A DNA stretch of 64,000 bases from an uncultured Acetatifactor sp. (GCA_910577235.1 CAJTMX010000026.1:3180-67179); one strand, 5' to 3'; positions 49,391 through 58,331 are shown, counted from the stretch's first letter. A program made the numbers and translations. The notes: a model not told the origin generated them from the sequence alone.

Positions 49391-51706
49391 TCACTTGGCT
49401 TTACGTCCTTTTGTCATATCATCATCCGTGTTCAGTCTTTCGTATGTCCTGCCCTCGTCCAGTGTCCGGTAAAAACCGTATTCCCCGTCAATGATACCGC
49501 AGAGGTAGATGGCTTTGGGTTCTTTCACGTAATTTCCCCCGGGACGCCCCAGCCCAAGCCCCAGACGCATACAGCTGTCCCCCTCCGCGCTGAGACGGAT
49601 ATAGGTCAAAATATCCCTGTCCGCCTCGTATACCAATTTCCACATGCCCTCCCCGGCCATGGCTATATAGAATACGCCGCTTTCTCCTGCCGCTCCTCTG
49701 ATCTCGGAGCGGTTGGCGGTATCAATCATGCCAAAATCGCAGACCGGAGGCTTGTAAAGGGTCTCCCCCTCCGCTGTCCGTACCGCATCCGGCAGTTTAT
49801 GTACATAGGATGCCCCGCCGTCCCGGCTGATATAGATCTGACCGCTTTCTCCAAATCCATAAAAGAGCAGCGAATTGACACGGTCGGAAAACACTTTCAT
49901 ACATGTGCCGGAAAACTGTCCTCTGTGGCGTTGCTGCACCTGTGTCACCTGCACGGGACTGCCGTCAGCCTCAAACACTTTTACCGTCCCAAAGCTCCTG
50001 CCTCCGTCCTGACTGGATATCACCAGATCCATGGGCAGCCATATCTGATCGGCGATGGACCAGACGATATTCTGTCCGTCCGGGGACATGGCCACCCAGC
50101 CCGGGTTCACATTAGGCCTCTCTATCTCTCTCATGGCCGCGTCTATCTTTTCCCCCTGCCCCCAGGGCATAGGTATGCGCTGAAATGTCTGAAAACCGTC
50201 CCGGGTGCGCACCAGGCCTCCCTTGGTCAGCCCCCTCCAGTTGCCCCGGGCCGTAATGACCGCCAGATCGCTGTCCGCATCCGACAGATCTGCATTGATA
50301 CAGGTGATATACCGATTGCCCTGCGCATCGTCAAATGAGTTGCGGCAGGGTCTGGTCAGATCCCGAAAAGCAAATCCTCCCAGATCCCCCACGATATCCA
50401 CCATCTGCACCTGGCCGGCTACCGGACCGTATACATTCAGATGCACAGTCTCCTCTATACCGTCACAATGGTCGTGATACCTGGGATGGTCGCTGAGCAG
50501 GGCATCGGTAGTAAACACCCCCGTGCCCGAGTTAAACCACAGCTCGTTGGGATCAAAAGGATTGATCTTCACATCACTCTCCCAGTGCAGCAGACTGCGG
50601 TTACCGTTATATTCCGGTCTCATGTAGGAGCTGTTAAAATAGATATCCCCCACGTCCAGGCCGTCCAGACTGACTTTCCATGTTTCACCGTAATCCCGAG
50701 ATACATAGAGGCATTCCGCATCCTGTTTTTCCTTGCATAGAGTAGCGCAGGCCACCAGACCCGGCATGCTCTTACAGGTGCCGATACCGCCGAATCCGTA
50801 ATCCAGATACTCCAGTGTCCGCCGTCCTGCCGCGTCCGGCGTTATATCCGTATAGCCGCTGATCTTACCATCCTCAAAACTATACCGCAGCACTTTGCCG
50901 CCGATGGTATCCCCCGTGTCGCAGCTATAGCCCAGATCAACAATATAATTCCACCTGCCTGTGGCGCACATGGTCACAAAGAGGTATTTGCCGTCATAGG
51001 TATAGCGCTGGGCCACCAGGCCGTTCATCTTGCTGTCGGGTATGATGGGGCTCTCCGGCTGGCAGAGCGGGGTAAAACTTTCGCCGCCGTCATAGGAAAC
51101 ATACAGGCTGTGTCCTCTGAGAGTATCGTCTGTCCGGCTGGTATAACCCGCCGTGCCAGCCACCAGGGTCCGGCTGTCCTCCGATACCCATATAAAGGTC
51201 ATATAGTCCTCCGGCAACGGCAATTTCTCCCAATTCTTTCCTCTGTCCCGGGTGCGCAGCAGCCCTCCCTTGGAACTGGCAAAATACAGAGTGTCGCTGT
51301 CCTGCGGGTCCACTGCCAGGCGCTGGCCCGTGCCTCTGCCGCTGAGATTGCCATGTACCACCGCCGGAATCTGCTCATAGCGAAAAGTCTCTCCGTAGTC
51401 CTCCGAGACAGACAGCTTGCCCGCGCCTTTTGCCGTCACACCGCTGGCGATGTACAGCCGCTGGGGATGTCGCGGGTCCAAGGCGATGGCTGCCGGATAA
51501 CACTCGTCCAGATCTTCCATGGTCACATGATCGATCAGGCTCTTCCAGCGCTTTTGCTCCGGTATAAAACGGTAAACGCCCCCGATATCCGTTCTGGCGT
51601 ACAATATGCCCGGAGTCTGCTGGTGATACAGAAGCCCCGTCACATAGCCGCCTCCCGGGATGGGCGCGTTACGATATGTATAGGACAACTTTTTCGTTAT
51701 CTTCAT
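49391..51706 (-). CDS. GH74-type beta-propeller glycosidase, 3'-truncated by the ICE
   Basis: A 771-residue protein with the GH74 opening pattern IPGGGYVTGLLYHQQTPGILYARTDIGGVYRF and several Asp-box-like repeats (SEDYGETFRYE, TRDRGKNWEKL, SRDYGETWKVS). A GDLGGFAFRDL motif near residue 440 fits the GH74 acid region. Family members cleave beta-1,4-glucans such as xyloglucan. No signal peptide is seen, so it would act inside the cell. The usual C-terminal motif after RLNTD is missing; the frame instead ends DDMTKGRKAK in element-derived DNA. Activity of the truncated protein is uncertain. Confidence 0.8.
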   Translation of the reverse strand: MKITKKLSYTYRNAPIPGGGYVTGLLYHQQTPGILYARTDIGGVYRFIPEQKRWKSLIDHVTMEDLDECYPAAIALDPRHPQRLYIASGVTAKGAGKLSVSEDYGETFRYEQIPAVVHGNLSGRGTGQRLAVDPQDSDTLYFASSKGGLLRTRDRGKNWEKLPLPEDYMTFIWVSEDSRTLVAGTAGYTSRTDDTLRGHSLYVSYDGGESFTPLCQPESPIIPDSKMNGLVAQRYTYDGKYLFVTMCATGRWNYIVDLGYSCDTGDTIGGKVLRYSFEDGKISGYTDITPDAAGRRTLEYLDYGFGGIGTCKSMPGLVACATLCKEKQDAECLYVSRDYGETWKVSLDGLDVGDIYFNSSYMRPEYNGNRSLLHWESDVKINPFDPNELWFNSGTGVFTTDALLSDHPRYHDHCDGIEETVHLNVYGPVAGQVQMVDIVGDLGGFAFRDLTRPCRNSFDDAQGNRYITCINADLSDADSDLAVITARGNWRGLTKGGLVRTRDGFQTFQRIPMPWGQGEKIDAAMREIERPNVNPGWVAMSPDGQNIVWSIADQIWLPMDLVISSQDGGRSFGTVKVFEADGSPVQVTQVQQRHRGQFSGTCMKVFSDRVNSLLFYGFGESGQIYISRDGGASYVHKLPDAVRTAEGETLYKPPVCDFGMIDTANRSEIRGAAGESGVFYIAMAGEGMWKLVYEADRDILTYIRLSAEGDSCMRLGLGLGRPGGNYVKEPKAIYLCGIIDGEYGFYRTLDEGRTYERLNTDDDMTKGRKAK

Positions 51707-51817
51707 ATGAGAATCCTGCCTTTCCGCCCGCCGCTCTCCGGCGGCAGACCTTCACGATATCCGATAATCTTATTCTCCCATAGATTATCGAAAAAAGCCA
51801 TGTATTTTTTTGTGTTT

Positions 51818-52018
51818 CTAAGAATCCGGCAAAACAGGCACTTTGTTCCTCCGGGAAAACTCCGCGGCCTGCCGGCACAGCTCTTTGGCCTTGTCCAATC
51901 CTGCTTTCAAACCTCCGGTGGTGGCGATCACTGCCGGATCGTCCGTGGGGAGCGCGCCATAGGCATCCCGGTCCGGTTGAATTTTCCAGCCGGGAACGCC
52001 CAAACCCTTTACCCGCAA
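51818..52018 (-). pseudogene. Short ORF, possible remnant of a larger gene
   Basis: The frame encodes about 66 residues (VPGWKIQPDRDAYGALPTDD and a helical end). There is no RBS or good start, and an in-frame stop lies just upstream. The first part faintly resembles the C-terminus of GH127-type arabinofuranosidases, but I cannot confirm this. It may be the tail of a decayed gene between the GH74 gene and the spore-coat genes. Confidence 0.35.
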
Positions 52019-52096
52019 AGGGCGGAGACAGCTCTTTTTTCAAGCCGTTTCCGCCCTTATATCCGTTTGTTTTCGTTATATTCCCTGCCCTAAACC

Positions 52097-52357
52097 CTAC
52101 AGTGTATTGCTTGTGAAAAGATTCTTCACATGTGCCACTTCCTCATCCGTGGCCTTGCTGGCAGGCACATAGTAAGACTTCTCACGGGCAATGCCGTACA
52201 ATTCTTCCTGGCTCTGCTCACAGGCATTGCGAAACTGTTTCAATGTCTGTTTCAGCTCCTTGTTCTCGGTCTGGGGGATCATCTCGGCATAGCGCACCAA
52301 TTCCCCGTTGATACCCGTCAGGGTATCCGCTACCATAGTTTTTTCCTGCATCTGCAT
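52097..52357 (-). CDS. CotF-like spore coat protein
   Basis: An 86-residue helical protein (ADTLTGINGELVRYAEMIPQ, then ACEQSQEELYGIAREKSYYV) resembling the CotF family. These accumulate in the outer layers of spores during late sporulation. Paired with the similar small protein 14 bp upstream in the same operon. ATG 52357 follows AAGGAGGAG. Confidence 0.8.
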   Translation of the reverse strand: MQMQEKTMVADTLTGINGELVRYAEMIPQTENKELKQTLKQFRNACEQSQEELYGIAREKSYYVPASKATDEEVAHVKNLFTSNTL

Positions 52358-52370
52358 CGTCTGCTCCTCC

Positions 52371-52556
52371 TTACCCTAAAAACTTCATCAGCTGCTGCTT
52401 GTTCTGCATGGCATTCTGGGCACCTTTTTCAAAAAACTGCTTGATCTGAGGGTCCTGCGCTTCCTGAGCGTATTCCTTCATCTTGCAGTGTGTGGTGTCA
52501 TAGCCGCCGATCAGATGTCTGAGATTCTGTAAGTCAAGTTCCGAAATATTGGGCAT
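52371..52556 (-). CDS. Small spore-coat-associated protein
   Basis: A 61-residue helical protein (ISELDLQNLRHLIGGYDTTH, then QIKQFFEKGAQNAM) of the type encoded beside CotF-like genes in Clostridia. First gene of a two-gene operon. AGGAGGTAG lies upstream of the start. Confidence 0.72.
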   Translation of the reverse strand: MPNISELDLQNLRHLIGGYDTTHCKMKEYAQEAQDPQIKQFFEKGAQNAMQNKQQLMKFLG

Positions 52557-52608
52557 GTCTCTACCTCCTACAATTTAATATTGTTTTGTATTCCAGAGAT
52601 AGTATGTG

Positions 52609-52616
52609 TCCGGCGC
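52609..52616 (-). promoter_or_regulatory. Possible sporulation-sigma -10 element
   Basis: CATACTAT on the minus strand, 53 bp upstream of the coat operon start, matches seven of eight bases of the sigma-E -10 consensus. The -35 region does not fit well. Confidence 0.3.
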
Positions 52617-52701
52617 AGATTTCCTATACATCTTAAATAATTGACTTTTATAATATTTTAAATACGGCATTTTCACAGATATTTCTTTTGCAAAAACTTC
52701 T

Positions 52702-52878
52702 CTATATCTGGTGGCGCACCACCCCGTACTCGTCATCTAACTGATAATAAGGGCAGGCGTTTTGGGTACCGGTCAAAAAACGGTACATCTCATCCTCGTC
52801 CAGATTGACGAGACAATAAAAGCACTCGTCCTCATCATCATATACATAATTGACGCAGCTGTCACAATTTGATGCCAT
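52702..52878 (-). CDS. DUF6472-like Cys-containing small protein
   Basis: A 58-residue protein MASNCDSCVNYVYDDEDECF with a CxxC pair and two further Cys that could bind zinc, ending CPYYQLDDEYGVVRHQ. It resembles DUF6472 proteins found beside rsmI in Lachnospiraceae. The start at position 52878 follows AAGGAGGAAGG; a longer frame to 52938 lacks an RBS and is rejected. Confidence 0.75.
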   Translation of the reverse strand: MASNCDSCVNYVYDDEDECFYCLVNLDEDEMYRFLTGTQNACPYYQLDDEYGVVRHQI

Positions 52879-52946
52879 ACCTTCCTCCTTCCCACGGGGA
52901 CATGCCTTCCTTTGCGGTGCCGTCCCGTATGCGGCCATCTATTCCT

Positions 52947-53789
52947 TTACTCCACATGCAGCTGCTGGTAGATATCCCGCTTTCCCACACCCCGGTCTTT
53001 GGCGACCTGTTTCATAGCCGATTTGTGATCCAGTCCCTGCCGCAGGTAATGCTCCATATGCTCCTCCACGGACATATTCTCCCATGCCGCAATATCCTCC
53101 CGGCGCTTTTGCTCCAAGCTCTTGCCCTCCAGCACCAGCACATACTCTCCCCGAGGTTCCTCACTGCGATACCGTTCCAAGGCCTCCTCCAATGTGGTGG
53201 GCATTACCGTCTCAAACTTTTTGGTCAGTTCCCGGCACAGGGTGATACGGCGCTGCCCCAGAGTCTGATACAACTCCTCCAGCGTCCGCGTCAAATGGTG
53301 GGGGGCCTCATAGAGAACGATGGTACGGCTCTCCTGCGCCAGTTCCCGCAGCACCGCCGCCTTATCCTTTTTATCCGCAGGCAGAAAGCCCTCAAAGCAG
53401 AAACGTCTGGTGGGCAGCCCCGAAAGCGTCAACGCCGTGATGCAGGCCGCAGGTCCGGGCAGGCTGGTCACCGTTATGCTCTGCTCCTGGCACATGCGCA
53501 CCAATACCTCCCCTGGATCGGATATGGCCGGAGTGCCCGCGTCGGTGATCAGCGCGATGTTTTGTCCCGCCAGCAGCTGGCCCACCAACTGTCGGGCTTT
53601 TTCCACCTTATTATATTCGTGGTAGCTGGTCATGGGAGTATGAATGTCAAAATGATTCAGTAATTTAATACTGTTGCGTGTGTCCTCCGCCGCGATCACA
53701 TCCACCATATGCAGAGTTTCCACTACCCGGGGTGTCATATCCCCCAGATTGCCGATTGGGGTGGCACACAGATATAATGTTCCGGCCAT
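52947..53789 (-). CDS. rsmI: 16S rRNA (cytidine1402-2'-O)-methyltransferase
   Basis: A 280-residue enzyme that methylates the ribose of C1402 in the decoding centre. It has MAGTLYLCATPIGNLGDMTP at the N-terminus, DVIAAEDTRN near residue 33, LITDAGTPAISDPG near 80 and SLPGPAA near 111, all diagnostic for RsmI. A C-terminal helical extension is present. It follows trmN6 in the conserved ricT-trmN6-rsmI run. Confidence 0.96.
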   Translation of the reverse strand: MAGTLYLCATPIGNLGDMTPRVVETLHMVDVIAAEDTRNSIKLLNHFDIHTPMTSYHEYNKVEKARQLVGQLLAGQNIALITDAGTPAISDPGEVLVRMCQEQSITVTSLPGPAACITALTLSGLPTRRFCFEGFLPADKKDKAAVLRELAQESRTIVLYEAPHHLTRTLEELYQTLGQRRITLCRELTKKFETVMPTTLEEALERYRSEEPRGEYVLVLEGKSLEQKRREDIAAWENMSVEEHMEHYLRQGLDHKSAMKQVAKDRGVGKRDIYQQLHVE

Positions 53790-53835
53790 ATTTTTTCTCC
53801 TTCTCCGTTCTCATAGATCTGGCAGGGTCTGTCCG

Positions 53836-54588
53836 CTAAAAACCGTATTTTTCCCGAATCTCTTCCGTGTACACCCCCTGCTCCCGGAAAATGATCAGAG
53901 GACTTTCCACTGTCATGCGGGGTTTTCCGCCCCTCACGGCCTCGATCAGCACCATGTTCGGCTCTTTGTCCACATAGGGGTATACCAGCCGCATCCTTTT
54001 TGGTTCCAGCCTATAGCGCCCCAGCGTAGTTATGATCTCCGCCAGCCGAAAAGGGCGGTGAACCAGATAAAAGCGCCCTCCCGTTTTAAGCAGCCGGGCA
54101 GTCTGACCCACCACGTCTTCCAGCGTGCATAGGATCTCATGGCGGGCGATAGCTTTTGGAGCCTGAGGGTTGGCCAATCCATGCTGCCCGATCATATAGG
54201 GGGGATTGCAGGTAACTACGTCAAAAAAAGCAGACGAAAAGTAACTGTCTGCTTTTCTGACATCTCCTGTCACAATATGGATCTTCTCTTCCAGTCCGTT
54301 TAGCAACACACTGCGCCGGGCCATATCCGCGCTCTCCTCTTGAATCTCCAGCCCTGTTAAATGCGCCGCCTCTGTCTTAGCCTCCATCAGGATAGGGATG
54401 ATCCCCGTACCCGTACACAGATCCAGTACCTGTTCTCCCCGGCGTGCCATGGCAAAACCGGACAGCAATACCGCGTCCATACCAAAACAGAATTTTTCCG
54501 GATGCTGTATGATCCTGTATCCGTTCCGCTGTAGATCGTCAATACGCTCTTTATCCTTCAAAAAAGACGGCTCTTCAATCCTGTTCAT
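53836..54588 (-). CDS. trmN6: TrmN6-type tRNA adenine-N6 methyltransferase
   Basis: A 250-residue class I methyltransferase with SAM motif DLCTGTGIIPIL near residue 55 and the catalytic NPPY motif in VVTCNPPYMIG near 122. By homology it methylates A37 of tRNA-Val. The chosen start is ATG at 54588, 14 nt inside the ricT end; the same frame continues far upstream through ricT, but that extension is a shadow. Coupled to ricT and followed by rsmI. Confidence 0.9.
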   Translation of the reverse strand: MNRIEEPSFLKDKERIDDLQRNGYRIIQHPEKFCFGMDAVLLSGFAMARRGEQVLDLCTGTGIIPILMEAKTEAAHLTGLEIQEESADMARRSVLLNGLEEKIHIVTGDVRKADSYFSSAFFDVVTCNPPYMIGQHGLANPQAPKAIARHEILCTLEDVVGQTARLLKTGGRFYLVHRPFRLAEIITTLGRYRLEPKRMRLVYPYVDKEPNMVLIEAVRGGKPRMTVESPLIIFREQGVYTEEIREKYGF

Positions 54589-55879
54589 TCTGTTCCCAAT
54601 CCCGGTTTCCGCGCTCTCTGCGCTGGCGGTTGCCCTGACGCCTGCGATAATCGTTTCTGTGATGGTTTTCTCCCCGCCCGGCTCTCTCTTCATGCTGCTG
54701 GGAACTGTATTCGCGCCGGTTGCCGTCCTCACCATGCTCGCGCCTGCCCCGCTGGTTCTGCTGGCCTCTGTCACGGTCTCCCCGCTCCTGGTGCCCTTCC
54801 TGCTGCCGGTCTGTATGTCTGGGACGTCTGTCACGGCCTGTCCGCTCTCTTCTGTCCGGTCTGTCCGGCCGCTCTTCCGACTCGTTCCGCTCCCGGCGTT
54901 CACGCTTTTCCGGAGCCGCTCCCCTCCCGGGATGCTCCCGGCGTTCCGGCCGGCCTGTGGAAGTCTCTTCCTTTTCCTCCTGGCTCTCAAGCTGATCCTG
55001 CTGCTCCATTCTCTCCAGTTCCCGCAGCTCTTCCTGGGACAACTCCATCTGTTCTTTTTTGCCATGTCTCCGCCTAAAGCGCAGCTCTTCTACGGGATAC
55101 TCCAAGATCTCCTTCTCGTCATCCTTATCCACTACGACTTTCACCAGCTGGCGCAGCACATTCACACTGTGAACCTCGCCCCGCAGGCCGTCCTCGGTGG
55201 TCACATAGTCTCCGATACCCGGAAGTCTGCGATTCAACTCCTCATAGGTATCCTCCTCGTGTTTCAGGCAGCACATCAGTCTGCCGCACACGCCCGAGAT
55301 CTTCGTGGGATTCAGGGACAGATTCTGCTCCTTGGCCATCTTGATGGACACGGGAATGAAGTCCGACAGATGGGTGTGACAGCACAGGGGCCTGCCGCAT
55401 ATACCGATCCCCCCCAGAATCTTGGTCTCGTCCCGCACACCGATCTGCCGCAGCTCAATGCGGGTCTTAAATACGCTGGCCAGATCCTTTACCAGCTCCC
55501 GGAAATCGATACGTCCGTCAGCAGTAAAGTAAAACAGCACCTTGTTGTTGTCAAAGGTGTATTCCGCATCGATCAGTTTCATCTCCAATTCATGTTTCTG
55601 TATCTTTTCCAGACAAATCCTGTAAGCCTCTTTCTCCTTCAGCTTGTTGGCCGCCTCCTGCTCCCGGTCCCGCTCATTGGCTATCCTGAGTACGGGTTTC
55701 AGGGGCTGAACCACCTTGTCATCCTCCACTTCTCTCACATCGCTGACCGCCGTGCCAAACTCAATACCCCTGGCAGTCTCCACGATCACATTGTCCCCTC
55801 TCTTTATCTCAAACTGCAGCGGATCAAAAAAATAAATTTTGCCCGCAGTGCGAAATCTTATTCCAACTACTCTTGTCAT
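54575..55879 (-). CDS. ricT: RicT/YaaT, PSP1-domain protein with long Arg-rich tail
   Basis: A 434-residue protein. Residues 1-270 match the PSP1 domain: GIRFRTAGKIYFF, GIGICGRPLCC and SGVCGRLMCC with the conserved Cys pairs that help bind Fe-S clusters in the RicAFT complex. That complex affects RNase Y activity, sporulation and competence in Bacillus. The remaining 140 residues are a disordered Arg/Glu/Gln/Gly-rich tail (RGQQNQRGRREHGEDGNRRE) much longer than in Bacillus. Sits between holB and trmN6 as usual. Confidence 0.93.
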   Translation of the reverse strand: MTRVVGIRFRTAGKIYFFDPLQFEIKRGDNVIVETARGIEFGTAVSDVREVEDDKVVQPLKPVLRIANERDREQEAANKLKEKEAYRICLEKIQKHELEMKLIDAEYTFDNNKVLFYFTADGRIDFRELVKDLASVFKTRIELRQIGVRDETKILGGIGICGRPLCCHTHLSDFIPVSIKMAKEQNLSLNPTKISGVCGRLMCCLKHEEDTYEELNRRLPGIGDYVTTEDGLRGEVHSVNVLRQLVKVVVDKDDEKEILEYPVEELRFRRRHGKKEQMELSQEELRELERMEQQDQLESQEEKEETSTGRPERREHPGRGAAPEKRERRERNESEERPDRPDRRERTGRDRRPRHTDRQQEGHQERGDRDRGQQNQRGRREHGEDGNRREYSSQQHEERAGRGENHHRNDYRRRQGNRQRRERGNRDWEQNEQD

Positions 55880-55969
55880 CTATATACCTCACCTTTACTA
55901 AAATAACGCGTCTGCATTGTACTCAATATATCTTATCACAGCTCGCAGTATATGGAAAGAGGAAAATTC

Positions 55970-56962
55970 TTACCCGTTTTCCTTCATTTCCAAGAAGAGA
56001 AGTTCCATCGTCAAGTCAAAATTGACATTGGCATCCAGGCGTCTCTTGGCCTTGTCCAGAGAATGTATCACATTCTCAATGCCTTCATAACTGCTGCGGC
56101 CTGCCACCTTACGGATAGCTTGGATCTCCTCACGGAATATCAGCTGATTGACATCCGCCGTCGCTTTAAACAGCAGGACATCCCGATACCAGATTGCCAG
56201 TATATCCAGATAATCGTTGACCTCCAGCTTATATTCCCCCACCTTCTTCACGGCTGTGACAATCTCCGGAATCTCCATATCCTGCAAGTATTTTAACAGT
56301 CCCAGCGCCTCATTTTTCACATTCTCAAACTCTTCGCTGGAGGCCAGAGCCTTGGCTTTGCCCACATTTCCCCTGGCAAATGCCACACAGACATCCGCCT
56401 TGTAATCCGGCACTTGCAGCTCCTCCATCAAGTAACTCTTTACCAGAGCGTCCCTGACCGGTTTCATATTCAGCAGTACGCAGCGGCTCAGAATCGTGGG
56501 CAGCAGCGAATTGACATTGGATACCAGCAGCAGGAACACCGCATACTCCGGCGGTTCTTCCAGCGTCTTGAGGATCGCGTTCTGTGCCTGGGGAGTCATC
56601 TTCTCCGCCTCATTGATTATATACACCTTATAGCGGCTGCTGTAAGGTTTGATCGCCACATCATTGTTTACCTGGACGCGAATATCGTCCACGCTGACGC
56701 TATTGGGTTTCTCATGGCTCACATAGATGATATCGGGCTGGTTCTTGGACAGCGCCTGTTTGCAGGAACGACATTCGTTGCAGGGCTCCGTGCCTCCCTG
56801 TTCGCATTGCAGTGCCATGGCAAATATTCTGGCAATGAATTCTTTGCCGGAAGATTTTTCCCCACTGATGATATAGGCATGGGATACCTTATGTGTCTCC
56901 AGCGCCCCCTTCATATGCGCCTTGAGCTGTTCCTGCCCCACAATACTCTGAAATCCAACCAT
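55970..56962 (-). CDS. holB: DNA polymerase III delta-prime subunit
   Basis: A 330-residue clamp-loader subunit. It has an AAA+ fold starting VGFQSIVGQEQLKAHMK, a degenerate P-loop (SGEKSSGKEF), a four-Cys zinc module (CEQGG.EPCNECRSC) and LEEPPEYAVFLLL with SRC in sensor 1. It loads the sliding clamp during replication. The start at 56962 follows AAGGAGGGG; the 17 extra upstream codons overlap yaaR and are rejected. The order yaaR-holB-ricT is conserved in Firmicutes. Confidence 0.94.
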   Translation of the reverse strand: MVGFQSIVGQEQLKAHMKGALETHKVSHAYIISGEKSSGKEFIARIFAMALQCEQGGTEPCNECRSCKQALSKNQPDIIYVSHEKPNSVSVDDIRVQVNNDVAIKPYSSRYKVYIINEAEKMTPQAQNAILKTLEEPPEYAVFLLLVSNVNSLLPTILSRCVLLNMKPVRDALVKSYLMEELQVPDYKADVCVAFARGNVGKAKALASSEEFENVKNEALGLLKYLQDMEIPEIVTAVKKVGEYKLEVNDYLDILAIWYRDVLLFKATADVNQLIFREEIQAIRKVAGRSSYEGIENVIHSLDKAKRRLDANVNFDLTMELLFLEMKENG

Positions 56963-57009
56963 AAGCCCCTCCTTATGTACCTCTGTCGCCTTTAGGCCAC
57001 CCACTTTAG

Positions 57010-57450
57010 TCACATAAAAATATCCAACAGCAATCCTCTGATCTCGCCGATCTTGGAGAGTATCGCCAGATTGTCCTTCTCATCTTTCATCAGCTCCTGG
57101 GCCAGATCGTCCAGAGTCTGATCTACCAGCCGCACGATGCCGTAGACACGGTGTCGTCCTTTCCGGTCCAGAAAATTCTCTCTGGAAAAAGAATGGGAAC
57201 GGCTGATGATCTCATTCATAAACGCTTTGACCAGCCCGCGATAGTGTTTCATATCCCGCAGGTCCTTGCGCTTGGACAGTTTTTCACCCTCCATGGTGAT
57301 CTGCTCCATCAAAGCGCTGAGCCTTTCCTGCAACTCCGCCTCCTCGATATGGCTGGCAAGAGTAAATTTAAAATTTCCGTCCGACTGCTGCACCGGCGCG
57401 GTATTTTCCACAGGCGCGGCGCTGGCCGTCTGGTTCACTTTGATATCCAT
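57010..57450 (-). CDS. yaaR: YaaR-like (DUF327) protein
   Basis: A 146-residue helical protein (ITMEGEKLSKRKDLRDMKHY, SHSFSRENFLDRKGRHRVYG, LVDQTLDDLAQELM) that matches DUF327. In Bacillus, yaaR sits between tmk/yaaQ and holB; function is unknown. Starts after GGGAGGAT. A 23-bp tandem-repeat array separates it from the guanylate kinase gene upstream in transcription. Confidence 0.9.
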   Translation of the reverse strand: MDIKVNQTASAAPVENTAPVQQSDGNFKFTLASHIEEAELQERLSALMEQITMEGEKLSKRKDLRDMKHYRGLVKAFMNEIISRSHSFSRENFLDRKGRHRVYGIVRLVDQTLDDLAQELMKDEKDNLAILSKIGEIRGLLLDIFM

Positions 57451-57537
57451 TATCCATCCTCCCTGCCCATATCTACAGTCATATTACCGTAACCATTCCA
57501 CTGTAGTAACCACAGTACATGTTGTGTGTGCTCTAAA

Positions 57538-57744
57538 GTAGCTGTTTATGTACTCCAAAATTTCTGTTTTGTGCACTTCAAAATTACTGTTATATGTACT
57601 TCAGAATTTCTGTTTTGTATACTTCAAAGTTTCTGTTTTGTATACTTCAGAGTTTCCGTTTTGTATACTTCAGAGTTTCTGTTTTGTATACTTCAGAGTT
57701 TCTGTTTTGCATACTTCAGAGTTTCTGTTTTGTATACCTCAGAG
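57538..57744. repeat. 23-bp minisatellite, nine units
   Basis: Nine consecutive 23-bp units, consensus TTTCTGTTTTGTATACTTCA plus GAG. Units 4-9 (57607-57744) are nearly perfect and units 1-3 degenerate. Each holds the palindrome GTATAC or a one-base variant. The array occupies the gap between the kinase and yaaR genes, and its last unit enters the kinase stop region. Confidence 0.95.
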
Positions 57745-58326
57745 TTCCTTCTTTAAATACCCCTGAATTTCATTCAAACAGCGCTCCAAATCGTCATTGT
57801 TAAATCTTGTGACGATGCCTGCCTCCCGTATACGCCCCTCGGAAAAATCCTGACTGTCGGCCAGAAAACGGCGGCACATTTCGTCATATCTGGGGTGTTT
57901 CTGCGCCTTTTCCCGAGCCAATGCCCTGCCCAGGCGCTCCCCGTCGTCCAGTTCCAGCAACACGGGCAGTACCTGCCCTGGGCCAAAAAATTCCCGGATA
58001 CTCACATAGGCTTCCAATGTACCGATCATGCAATAATCCGCTGCCTTAAGATCGATCTGCCCGTCTGCCACGGTGAAATACCTCCATAGTCCATGACATG
58101 TGTCATAGGCCCGTTCTTCAATGATACGGCCTGTATCACGAAGTTCCAGATAACCCGTTTCATCGGTAAAAATGTACTCCACCCCGTCCTGTTCACCCGC
58201 CCGTATGGGACGGGTGGTATAGGGAATGATGGGACGTAGCGCCAACCCCTGTTCTGCCATGAGATGCTTGTATATGGTATCTTTCCCGGTGGAGCTTTTT
58301 CCCATCAGACATATTATTTTTCCCAT
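57739..58326 (-). CDS. Guanylate-kinase-like protein
   Basis: A 195-residue kinase. The P-loop is unusual (GKSSTGKDT rather than GxSGxGKST), but YTTRPIRAGEQDGVEYIF and ELDDGERLGRALARE match the guanylate kinase fold, which converts GMP to GDP. Such a variant kinase is commonly encoded between the decarboxylase and yaaR-holB in Lachnospiraceae, so another nucleotide substrate is possible. Its stop lies in the minisatellite. Confidence 0.8.
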   Translation of the reverse strand: MGKIICLMGKSSTGKDTIYKHLMAEQGLALRPIIPYTTRPIRAGEQDGVEYIFTDETGYLELRDTGRIIEERAYDTCHGLWRYFTVADGQIDLKAADYCMIGTLEAYVSIREFFGPGQVLPVLLELDDGERLGRALAREKAQKHPRYDEMCRRFLADSQDFSEGRIREAGIVTRFNNDDLERCLNEIQGYLKKEL

Positions 58327-58331
58327 ATTGT

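Noticed and set aside
51110..52093. A 327-codon plus-strand frame opposite the GH74-type gene
   Set aside because: It is antisense to recognisable Asp-box repeats and has no RBS.
54398..55906. A 502-codon plus-strand frame opposite ricT and trmN6
   Set aside because: It is antisense to two well-identified genes. Its Leu/Pro/Ser-rich composition reflects the Arg/Glu-rich tail of RicT read backwards.
57538..57744. CRISPR array
   Set aside because: Units follow each other without spacers and no cas genes are present.
57526..57803. Three overlapping plus-strand open frames encoding Phe/Cys/Tyr-rich repeat proteins
   Set aside because: They arise because the 23-bp repeat has no stop codon in any plus frame. 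There is no RBS, and the frames run antisense into the kinase gene.
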